Source: Heterohyrax brucei (Eukaryota > Chordata > Mammalia > Hyracoidea > Procaviidae). From it: DNA of 64,000 nucleotides. Location of the stretch: positions 108,661,431-108,725,430 of the forward strand of contig CM053146.1 in NCBI GenBank assembly GCA_028571685.1, written 5' to 3'. The translations under genes and the position numbers were made by a program. This document shows, piece after piece, positions 22,776-34,700 of this stretch (its first letter is position 1; every line of letters begins with the position of its first letter). Below the pieces are notes generated by a model that worked only from the letters and a program-made list of their open reading frames with translations, was not told where the DNA came from and did not search any database.

Positions 22776-24366
22776 AGGCACACTGTTTGTCTCCTCAATA
22801 AACAAAGTAAATTAAAATGAATATTCAGTGCTGAAACTACAATCTCAGGTTTACTTCCAAGTTTCCTGTAACATTCTGGGTACACGCTTTGCAGATTCTT
22901 TCACTGTTTTAAAAAAAAAAAAAAAGTTAGACTAAGAAATAACCAAAGATCAAAATTTAATTAGATCTGGCTAGTAAAACAATTTTTTTAACTGACTTTT
23001 CCACCTTTGTCGCCTTGAGTTACTTTCAGTATCTCTTCCCAAAGATGCCTAGGAAATTCAGTATAATTTTCCATTACCTTCGTTTATTTACACTGTAATT
23101 TGCTTATTCTATCTGATCTTAATCCAATTCTATGAACAGGACGAGTCAACAGATTATTTTAGAGACTATGCTTTTTCCTAAATTAAAATGCTCCAAATTC
23201 GTGTACTCTGAGATTACTTTTACAGGAGTACATTTATCCTCACTACATGTATCTGGGCTTTCCTCAACGACAGAGCCATGTAATTACTAAGTTCAAAACA
23301 AAGAATGGTACAGATCCACATACAATGGCTCATTGTCTTTCGATGGCAACACTATTCGGGCCTCTCTTTAATCCATTCTAAAAAAAAATTATAAAAGGAA
23401 GAAGTATTTAGAGGGGAAAATTTCAGTTAGGCTAAAGGCAAATTAGATATAAAAACTGATCTGAATATTTTCCCACATTAAAGAACAAAGGTGAGGAAAA
23501 CCAGGATCAGAGTAAACATTTGTTTTGGACAAATTACAGAACAATCATCCAAATTACTATCATCTTAATTCAGTGGTTCTCAATCATGATACTGTGAAGT
23601 CTATTAAATATAAATACCTATACCAAGTCTGAAACATAACCAGAGTATTCAAGTTTGTGGCCCAAGAATCTATGTATGTTTTAATGTTTCTCAAAAGATT
23701 TAGATTTTAAGCGTATGTACTAGGACTGTTGGTTGTCTACATTTCTTCTTTATCATAATCCTGATTTAAAAAAAAAAAAAAAGACAGCATACTCTGCTCC
23801 CATACATACCCATATGCCTCAGAGGAAGCTAAATTCAATCCCAGCTCTCAGGGTAGAACTGAGCAGCCTAAATGCCCTTTATTCCACACTCTTTGCCAGT
23901 AACTCACACAGGGATGGCCAGGTCTAAACTCTTCAGACCAATGAAACCCACAGATTTGCTACAGAACTCTGAGAAAGCTTCCTTTCCTCATGCTAAGAGA
24001 GGGCCCCTAGAAACCAGCCTAACTCTTCTGCTGCATGTAAATGAAGATGCACAAGGCCCCAACTGCTACTGGCAATCATCCCATAACCATGAGTGGAGCC
24101 AGCCCGAGGAGGATGCCAGTGCTGTGGCTCAAAAGGAAAAAAAAAAGCCCAGGCTTGTGGTGACACTACTGAATCAATGGATCAGAAACAATGAAGCCCA
24201 TTCTGCAGGAAGACTACATTCTTCATTTGTTGCCAGTCAAAACAATTTATTATTAAGTAGTTTAAAGTTACATTTTCAGTTACTTGCCTCTAAAAGCTAC
24301 AGCAGTACCAGTATAGCATTCTTCGAACTGTTAACAACCTGTTTTCAGTAGAAATCATACGAACAT
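22776..24366. other. Intergenic, no recognised gene
   Basis: Unassigned sequence with A-runs at ~22908 and ~23769. A 159-codon open frame (23872-24351) is the longest in the window outside the genes and TYW5 read-through, but has no recognisable domain and ordinary local composition. Confidence 0.4.
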
Positions 24367-24870
24367 TGTCATAGATTGAATTGTTTCCCCTCAAAAAGTC
24401 TGTAGCAATTTAGCTAGGCAACAATCCCTGGTACTGTGCAATGTTCTTCCATGTTGTAAATTCTGCCTCTACGATGTTGATGAGGGACAGTGGGCAGCAG
24501 TTGTGTTGGTGGGGCAGGACTCAGTGTGTGAGACTGTTCTGTGCTTGAGGCAGTTTCTTGAGATATAAAAGAAACAAGCCAGCAAAGAGATTTGGGGATG
24601 TCTTATCACCAAGAAAACAGCAGCATCTGGAGATCTAAGGCAGAGTGTGTCCTTTGGACCTGAGGTTCCTGTGCCAAGATGCTCTCTGACCAAAGACTGA
24701 TGCAACACAAGCAATTTCCTCCTGAATCCACAAAGATGAAAAGCTTTCTCCTCGAGTAGACATCCTGAATTCAGACTTGTAGCCTACTGGACTATGTAAG
24801 AATAAACTTTCCTTTGTTAAAGCCATGCACTTGTGGTATTTCTGTTAGAGCAGTACCAGATGACAAGACA
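24367..24870 (+). mobile_element. MaLR-like solo LTR (copy C)
   Basis: TGTCATAGATTG to ATGACAAGACA, with aagaataaactttcctttgt and a gttagagcagtaccagatga end. First of a head-to-tail pair. Confidence 0.8.
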
Positions 24871-24877
24871 CACTCTT

Positions 24878-25382
24878 TGTCATGGACTGAATTATGTCCT
24901 CCTCAAAAATGTGTATAAATTTGGCTGGGCCATGCTTCCCAGTATTGTGTGGTTGTCCCGTATTTTTTTATTGTAATTGTGTTAAACAGAATTAGGGTGG
25001 AATCTTAACACCCTTACTCAGGTCACATCTCTGATTCAATGTAAAGGGAGTGTCCCTGGGGTGTAGCCTGCACTACCTTTTATACCTAAAGAGATACAAG
25101 AAAAGGGAGGCAAGCAAATGTTGGGGACCTCATACCATCAAGAAAGCAGTGCCAGGAGCAGAGTCTGTCTTTTGGAGCTCAGGTCACTACACCTGGAAAG
25201 TTCAGGGAAAGACTGAAGATAAGAGCCTTCCTCCAGAGCCAACAGAGAGAAGTCTTCCCCTGGGGCTGATGCCCTCAATGTGGATGTTTAGCCTACTTTA
25301 CTGTGAGGAAATCAATTTCTCTTTGTTATAGCCATCCACTTATGGTTATTTTTTGTTACAGCAGTACTAGATGATGAAGACA
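24878..25382 (+). mobile_element. MaLR-like solo LTR (copy D)
   Basis: TGTCATGGACTG to GATGAAGACA, only 7 bp after copy C and in the same orientation. It ends ~150 bp from the TYW5 stop codon, antisense to TYW5. Confidence 0.8.
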
Positions 25383-25493
25383 CCCCTTCATACTTATTTA
25401 ATCTATAAATCTGAGACTGATTTACCTATCCTAACCAAGTGAATTTATGAAAATAATTTATATCATTCTATTTTTCCTATGTTTGAGTTGAAT

Positions 25494-25499
25494 TTTATT
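25494..25499 (-). terminator. TYW5: TYW5 proximal polyadenylation signal (AATAAA)
   Basis: A second AATAAA, 32 nt past the stop on the minus strand. Between it and the LTR pair ending at 25382 there are only ~110 bp, so a short 3'UTR is plausible. A longer one running through the LTRs is not excluded. Confidence 0.45.
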
Positions 25500-25525
25500 A
25501 AATAGTTTACATCCATCATCACTGC

Positions 25526-25531
25526 TTTATT
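25526..25531 (-). terminator. TYW5: AATAAA overlapping the TYW5 stop codon
   Basis: The last base of the TAA stop is the first base of AATAAA on the minus strand. Use of this hexamer would leave a 3'UTR of only about 15-30 nt. It may simply be unused. Confidence 0.4.
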
Positions 25532-25787
25532 TACTCCAAGTTCTTGCTGTAGGCTTTGTCTTGGATGTGTAAGACCATGCGCCGTGCGTAGAAGTCCCTG
25601 TATTCCTCTGGTAATTCAGCCAATGTTTTCAAGGCTCTGTCCAAAATTTGTGCGGCTCTCGCTGCTGCTGCAGGATCTTTGTTTCCATAGGTATCAGTCT
25701 TATCATAGCATTCAGGGGGAAGATGCTTCCAGAAGACATTCACGCCCACTCCAAACTCTTCAGAAATAACATTATGGAACCATAAAG
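25531..25787 (-). CDS. TYW5: TYW5 coding exon 8 (third iron ligand, stop)
   Basis: Begins inside the split Ala231 codon, then [20 protein letters not shown] with His235, the third iron ligand. It ends [10 protein letters not shown] then TAA (25533-25531). Acceptor gttctccag. Confidence 0.96.
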
Positions 25788-28700
25788 CTGGAGAACGTTT
25801 TTTAAAAAAACAAGTTAAAAATAAAACCTACAGTTAAAAAAAACCCAAAATGTCAGTGAAATATCACGAATTACATATAGCCAATGTAAGAAATAAGTCT
25901 TGTAACCAGATCCCTTCGTTAGCACACTCCCAGCTTTTAACAGAATCATTTTAACTTTTGTGAATTGCCAACCAATTTAAAGTGTCAATAGCACAACCCT
26001 TACTTTAAAAACCTTTGAAAATAGCAATTTTTCCTTTTAACTTGAAAGACATAATAAAGTTATATTTGTTTTGTAGTTCTCTAATTTAGGGCTGTGGTTT
26101 GTGTTACTTGTTTACATTTCCTGAGTCATGAAACCACATCAAAGGTGTTTATTTTTTGTACACAGAACATTTCAATTATTTGAGGAGAATCTTTGGCCTT
26201 TTCTGATTCAGTACAGTAACCTTGTACTTTTGTTCTCAAAGACTTCCAGTTCAAGATGCAATCTGGTTTTCTAATGTGCTTGAATATACATTCATTGTGG
26301 CTTCTTCAGGTTTCTATTTCTGATACAATTATAATCATTTACATTTCTTTCAGCTCCTCTTAAGTATATAAACCTAAATCACATTTTTTAGTTGTGGAAG
26401 TGCTGTGAACTTTATCATATCATACAGCTAACTAATTTTTTACTCCCTCTAGAAAGTTTGTTTTCAATCCAATCCATTTTCAAAATATTCCTGTAAGTGC
26501 AACAGGAATACTAAAGCAACATCACAATATAACAAAGATGAAATATTAATCACATTCAAAAATGTTTAATCTTGTGAAACAAAGGAAAAATGACAAAAAG
26601 CTAAATTTTAGAAATAAACTCTGAGTGTTCTAGGAAAAACAAAAACTTAAGATATTTTGATCTACATAACCCATTTTCAAACATGGTTTCAATATTAACT
26701 ACCCTCAAAAATCTCCTTTTTTAAATTCAAACAATAGGAGAAAAAGCTGCTAAATTTAAACCTAAAACTGGAACTTTTGTTTAAAAATGTATGAAAATAT
26801 TTAACATTTTTCTGATACTTTACACAGAATAAGGGAAAAATTGCATAGCCCTTAACCATGCTTCCAAGATATAAAAATAAGAAATTTATGTACAAATTTA
26901 AAAAATGACACTGCCGTTTAAATACTAATGTGCTGGTTATTTTCAGTGAATTTAAGTAGTAGTAAAGGTAACTTTACTGACAATCAGTTATATAAAGGAC
27001 ATGGTATAAAGTCCTTTGCAGACTAGAAAGATTAACAAAACATAGCTCCTGGTCCTCAAGGAATTTATAATCTAGCCCCAAATGAGATCATATTTTCATT
27101 TCACAATATTACTTTTTATTTTTATCACCCAAAAGGATTAATGGTTATTAATATGTTAGTTTAGATATGGGAAATACAACTGTATAGAGAAATTCTTAAT
27201 GCATTCCTTTAATCTTAATTATGATTTTCATTACATGTTCATTTTTAAATATAAATTACACATGTTAATTACACTGCTCTAGTTAGCATTAACAGGAAAT
27301 TTTTTGGACTTTCAAAGTAATGCCTATTTATCATACAAAGAAATTAAAACAAACAAACAAAAAACCCATTGCTGTCGATTCAACAGCTACTCATAGCAAC
27401 CCTACAGGACTGAGTAGAACTGCTCTGTTCAGTTTCCAAGGAGCACCTGGTAGATTTGAACTGCCAATTTTTTTGGTTAGCAGATGTAGTATTTAACCAC
27501 CAGGGTTTAACACAAAGCACTTAACTATCACTAAGCCACCAGGGTATACACCAAGAAATTAAGTGATACAAATTCGAACTGTTAGAGAAAAATAATGCAT
27601 ACAAAAGATGTCATAGGTTAACTAATTATAAAATCCTGGTATGTAACATAACCTCTAACCTACTTTAGTTTTGAAAAATACTTACTATTTTTGGTAAACA
27701 TTTAAGTGACACAGTCTGATATGCAAGTATTTTAGAAATAAAATGACTTATAGGTTGCCCCGTAAAATCAGACTTAATTTTATAAGAGTTTGCCTAAGTG
27801 TACTTTAAACATCATAGAAATTCAATCAGAATCAATTCAAGGGCACCTAATCATCACCACCACCCTTGACACATACACACACGTACAGTCGTGTACTGAG
27901 ATCTCTTCTATAGGACAGGAAATAGATAGCAAATATACTTTGTCCCCCCCAAAAAAATCACACAAATGATGAGTGACAGAGTACAAGTTTTATAAATAGC
28001 ACACAACTGAGTTTCAGGAGTCTTACCAGGAATGAATAACACATCTCCAGCTTCAAGGGAACATTCATATCTTCTAGCCTTGGAAAACAGTGGGTACTTA
28101 GCCAAGTCTGGATTATCTATATTCAGTACTTCTGATTTAGTACCTAAAAAGTTCCAGGAGAAGGATAATATAGACTGAAAAAAGTTAGCATTTTTAAAAA
28201 AGTAATCACAAATATAAATTTGAAATTTTATTTCTTTCTGTACAATTACTGAACCTACATGGTGAGAACAATAACTATTCTGAAACCTAAGACAATTTTC
28301 AAAGACCCACCCTCTAATTATGATCATTGGCACCCTTGTTACATTAATTAAGATAACCTGAAAAATCTCATTGTTCACATAGCCTAGCATTACCTGTACA
28401 CATACACACTATGGAGAACACAATACATCATAATTAGGAAGAAGTCCTAACATGTTCTATGGGGATAGAAAGAGCTCACAAAAAGAGTAACTGAATAAAC
28501 TAGACTTTAGAAATATAGAGATAATAAAAAAAAGAATGTACCTGATAAATACAAATACTGGGCATCTCGAGGACTGAACAATACAACACGCTTTTTTCCA
28601 GTCACTTGTATTAAGAAGTTATCCATAACCTGGAGATCGATAAGAACTTACAGATAAGCAGTATCTAAAATTTAGACAGAGGCAATAATTTTCCAAATAG

Positions 28701-31700
28701 TTAATCATAAGTCTTACTCTATAGCAAAAATGTTGTCTTTTTCAATAAAGACTTGACTTACATGACCTAAAATCTTTATAGTAACACTGATCTAACAATG
28801 AAAACATCTGTATTCCACATACAACTGTGCCTTTATGAAAGACATTTCTGAAGCACTGCCTTAATATGGAAAGGTCTAGTAAACAATCAGGAAACCTGGA
28901 GTCAAGAAACTATTTACCCTTCCCCCCTTCAGTAACTGGCACAGAAAGTAGTAAAACCTATCTGAGGCACACTTTGGTTAATATTTATTTCACTTATCTG
29001 TTAAGGAATGCTATGAGGCCAACATCTGACCACAGAATGAAAGCCCTTGGGAAAACATAAGGCAATGCTGCAAGCACTGCTTAACTCTTTCAGTATATGG
29101 CCAACCATAATCTGACTGTTAACCTGTCGCCATTGAGTCAATTCTTACTGATACCAACCCTAGGACAGAGCAGAACTCCTCCCACAGGGTTTCTGAGACT
29201 GTAAATCTTCATGAAGCTGACTGCCACATCTTTCTGCCATAGACGGGCTGATAGGTTCAAATCATCAACCTTTTGGATGGCAGCTGAGCACTCAACAACT
29301 GCGCCACTAGGCATCCTTAATTTGGATATAGGTATACTGATTTTTAAATTATTTCCTTAAGAATACAACCTGGCAAATGTTCTTAACGTACTTATTATTG
29401 GAATTTCTGACTTTTGCTGTGTATGCAACGGTCCACTTTCTTGCTACAAATTGTGAAAAATGTTAAAAGACAGCCACATAATTCTCAGATAAGGAATTAA
29501 AAGATATATCAAGAAAGATATATTATTAACATATCCTTTTCTACCAAGGAACTTCTACTTTTAACACTAATCCTTGATTCATTTGGGACCTTGGCTGTGT
29601 ATTTATAATGCCTTTGACTGATTCTTACCTTACGAAAAGCTTTATATAATCTATTATAACTCCAGGTAAAAAGGGAGACCACTTAAAATTTAAAACTCAG
29701 CCATAAAATACAGTTAAAAATGTATCCGAGCTACTTCATTTTCCTACTATGTTGTTCATGTGACTGTTAGCAAAAAACAATTTGCTAAGATTTCATATCT
29801 ATTTCATTTAATCCTAGTTACTATATTGAAATCTTATCAAGAGATCCTTGACTTAGTTATAAAATACATGCATCAGGCATAATGGCTTGATTTAGAACTT
29901 AAAAAAAAAAATTCTTATTCTTTGGAAACCTATTAGGTATTATTTTAAGCTTTCTCAGTTTCTCCCAAACCATATCAAAACCAAACCCACTGCTGTCAAT
30001 TCCAAATTCTAGTGACCCTGCAGGACAGAGCAGAACTGTCCCACATGGTTTTCAAGGTTGTAATCTTTATGGAGGCAGACTGCCACATCTTTCTCCTGCA
30101 GAGCAGCTATGGAGTTAAAACAGCCAGCCTTTCAACTCGCAGTGAGTACTTTAACCACTGTGACACCAGGGCTCTGTACTATACACAATACTAATACTTG
30201 TAATACTTCAAAAATATTTATAAGTACATATACACATGCTTATGTATTTTATGAAAATAAAATTAACTAGAGAGAAAAAAAAATCAAGATCACCCTCCTA
30301 TGTATCTTGCTGCTGTACAAATACAGCACATTTGACCTTGTCAGGGGATATATACACCAAGGCCTTCAAATTCTTACAACTGGATACAGCTCTTTATAAG
30401 CTTTTGCCTTTCTCCTGAAAGTTCAACCAAAAAAAAAAAAAAACCCATTAAGTCAATTTTAACTCATAGCAACCCTACAGGACAGAGGAGAACTGCCCCA
30501 GAGGGTTTCTAAGGAACATCTAGTGGATTTGAACTGCCACCCTTTTGGTTAGCAGCCATAGCTACACCACCAAGGTTTCACAGTGGGTAAGACCTTTGGT
30601 TGCAGTTCAAACCTACCAGCTAGCTGCTCTATAGTTCCATCCAGAGTGCCTATTTACACACGTTCATATCAAACTTATCACTTCTTCCATGTTCACAATC
30701 CCCTCCTTCTCTCATGGCTATTTTTCACACAAAAAAATCTCTCTTCATAAAACGTAGCATACACAGGATGATGAACTGAGGAAAACCTCAGAAAAATGCA
30801 CATGTGAAGAACTAACTACACAATTTACTCCCACATCACCACCTAGCAGAATACTCAGTGCAAAACTTGTGTTTTGGCAAATTATAGATAAAAGATCTTT
30901 GGGGTTGCCTACAGTAAGTTGAAACTGGGAATACTAAATCTTTAAGTAGCTTTAGATTTCACATTTATGTAGCATACATCATAGTGAGTCCAAAGTTGTA
31001 ATCCTGGTGAGCTAATACGGAAGACACTTGAAAAGAACTGTTCTTCTTTAAAGTAGTCTGGGAACTTAATATCTCTTTCCAATAAAGGAAACTGCTTCCT
31101 GATATCTGCAACATCCTGCATTGAGAGAAACATAAAACATTAGATAAAAAATAATACCAGCAAAGTAAGAATTTTAATAGTAAACACAATGCTGGCATAA
31201 TGCTTATTTTATCTAAAGCTGACACCAGACCCCATAATAATAAGGAAGAATGGGGTAAAATTGGTTCACTAGTTTAAAATGCTATGCTGTGACAGTCTAT
31301 CTGCCAACACAGTGAAGGAACAGCAGGCTATGTAAGAGAACTGCAGATCCAATGACATCCTTATCGTTAAGCATAATATGTTTCATAAATAGAAAAGTTC
31401 TTACTCTAAACAACTACTACACAGACTCTAAAACAACAATGCCACAGCTGTCATTTAGTATTAAGCTTGTTAAGCTCAGGAATTAACAACTTGAGAGTCA
31501 ACAACTATTTAAAACCTATTAGTTATGCTAAGGAAGAATAAACGTGAGAAAGAACTGAATAATGAGACACAGAGAAACTGCATCATTTCATAGTGTATCA
31601 TTTTAGGGAACTTTCCTTAACACTGTAGCCATATTAATTTGACTCAGAAAACACTTCACAGCTTTCAGAAGGAAGGTGCTTTCAAAAGACATTCACTGTC

Positions 31701-34700
31701 AAAGTCTATACAATAAATTATTCACAATTTTTTATAATTATCTTGGATTAGAATTGTATTAGCAGAATGGTCATCTGTAAAATAAACAGTAGAAGGAATT
31801 TCTTAATTGTGTGGAAATGCAACATATTTTACAACCAAACTGACTGGTTAAAGATGACCGTGAACACTGATATTCTGTGGTTCCACCTGAAAACTACGTA
31901 ATCATTTTTAATAATCATATTTCTTATTCAGAGGTACAAATCAGTGAGAAAAGAATGGAAAAGTATAAAAGATTATATATCAGGCAGCAAGAGAAAAAAT
32001 TACAGGGCAGTTAACATATATACATCCATTTAGGTTCAAGCAATTATTTTACTTCCATACTTTTTACCTTTCTAGGATCTTCTCCAAGTGACCGTAAGTA
32101 GTACTTCTCATCCTTAAACATCCCAAAGAAAAATTCTATCAGCATTCATTTAAAAACATCAGGAAGTAAAGAAAGAAGGATACAAGTCTTGAAATCTAAC
32201 TCACGCTTAAGTAGTTTTCAAAAAACGTCACTTATCCTTTCTACTAATGCTCTCTGGTGGTCATACGAAGAAATGTTTTTACATGCTACTTACAACAATG
32301 AGTGGATCCACAAAACAAGAATTAAATTCAAAAAGCATTAATGCTTACTTTTAGATACTACACTTAAAATTACTTAAAATTTGAGTGTCTTATTTGTGCA
32401 GCACACATGTTATCAAAGTGTTTTTGAGTGCCGATGAGTTTCTTTAATATGACATAAATGTAGAATGACAAATAACATTCTTCTGGTCATTTTTTAAAAC
32501 TTTGGAGGTGGTATTAAACGCTAACATTTAATGAAAAGTTTCTATGTGTTAGGCACTGTACTAAGAACCTGAAGCTTTTATTTAATGAAGTTTCACAGAA
32601 ACCTTTTAATGTAGCAACTGTAATTATTTCCATTTTATACGAGTACACTGAGGCACAGAAAACTAATTTGGTTGAAAGCTAACGAAAAGCAGAGCTAAGA
32701 TCGGTGGTGTACCCAGCTAGACCGTAATAGTGGTTACCAGAGAAGACTAGTTTTGTATTCCTAATGGTCTTTTTAAAGAAAATCCACGTCGTATATAGAT
32801 ATCAATGCTTTCAAAAGAAGCCAAGCCAAGTGCCGTCGAGTGGATCTCAGCAAGTTAAAAACAATTACCTCTGAAATAAAGAATTCTTCATGCTTTTCTT
32901 CAGCTGCCCTCTGGACTAACTTGTCAAAAGGTAAAGTTCTAAAATACACAAAAAAATCCTTAGACTGAATCTAATACTCCGTTAATAATCTAGTCACTAT
33001 ACGTATACTATACACATTATTTATAATGATATAAATATGTATGGACTTGTTGGAGTTGGATATGACCTGTTTTACAATATCTACAATTTTTATTACAACA
33101 TATGCAAAGTTCTGAATTTTCAAAATTAATTTACCAGCATGCTTCTTTGATTAAGGTTGTCCAAAATTTTAGAATTTAAGACTTTTAAATCTATGGTTTA
33201 AATGGATCCATCTCATGTATCAATACCTCCTATTTGAAGTTACCGACGGGAAAATGTTTCCACGGAGTCAGTAAGCCACCTTTGGAAATACATAACACTT
33301 CAGGCTCTAACAGTTACCTGTTTTCAAATGCCAAGGCAAATCACATTTTGTGATGAAGGGAGCAAACTACTAGCTTCTGTGGCAGAGATACTCGGTCAAC
33401 GGTCCAAAGATAAAGCCCGCCCCTACCCATCTTCCCATCTTGGGAAAATTCACAGAATACAGCAAACAACATCATCACTGTGATGGGCTGAATTGTGCCC
33501 TCCTCAAAATACGTGTTGCCATGTGGCTGGGCTATGATTCCCTGTATTCTCTGATTGTCCTCCATTTTGTGCTGTGTGTTAAAGGATTAGGGTGGGACTG
33601 TAAATCCCTTCATAGGATCACCTCCCTGCTCCACTGTAAAGGGAGCTTCCCTCGAGTATGGCTTGCACCACCCTTAATCCTTTCATCCTGCAAGAGACAA
33701 AAGGGAAGGAAGCAGAGAATTAGGAACCTCACACCACCAAGAAAGCTTCACGGGGAGAAGAGCACATCCTTCAGACTTGAAGTTCCTGTGCCAAGATGCT
33801 CCCTGGAAAAAGACTGACGCAATACCAGCCTTTCCTCCAGTGCAGACTAGTGGGAAAGCCTTCCCCTGGTGTGAACATCCTGAATTTGCACTTGTAGCCT
33901 ACCGGACTGTGTAAGAATAAATCTTCCTTTGTTAAAGCCCTCCATTCTGTGGTATTTCTGTTACAGCAGCACTAGATAACTAAAACAATCACTCTCACCC
34001 TCTTGCATTACCCTCCACAAGTTCAACTCAAGTGATGAATTTGTATTCTTTTTTGAAATTTGTGCCAAATGCTTGATTCCTTCACTCCGGTGAATGAAAG
34101 TTCAGCAATCTAAAAGCACAGTTGCTGTTTTCTTTACTCACACTCAGCCTAGAGAGCTATCTCTTTCTGGGCCCATTTTGTCCTTTAGCTTTCTAGAATC
34201 TACAGCAGTAATGCCTCCTACCTGACAGTGATAGCATTTCAGTAATACCTAGACAATCAGAAGTTCCCAAAAGCAGCTAGATCAAGAGCCTCTTCTCTGC
34301 TCTTCCAAATTCTGGGCTAAGATCTGTAATCTTTCATTCTTACTATCAAATATGCTGCCATTTGAAATTTGTACTGGGGAGGTAAGGGGAAAGGATGAGC
34401 AAAACCTTTTCTCTTTCTCTATGAGAAAATAACCTTGGGATTACTTCCTCTAACGTCGTCTTCTTAGAAACACACTGGATTAAGATAAATGTGAAATATC
34501 AGATGTGGTATCAGGCAACATCCACTGTGTGACTGTCCAATTCACAGCAACCGTATGTACAACAAAGCACTGCCTGGTTCGCACCCTCCTCACTATCTTG
34601 GTTATGTATGAGCCCACTGTGGCAGCTACCGTGTCAGTCTATCTATGATGCCTTTCTCCAGGAACTGGTCCCTCCTGATAATCCAGATAACATGTCCAAA

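Larger units (their letters stand above)
28630..30977 (-). other. TYW5 intron 5
   Basis: Ordinary intron with several SINE insertions from 29117 on; nothing else recognised. Confidence 0.5.

Noticed and set aside
27908..28390. 160-codon minus frame
   Set aside because: TYW5 exon 7 (28027-28143) with intron on both sides; splice sites and phase fit only the short exon.
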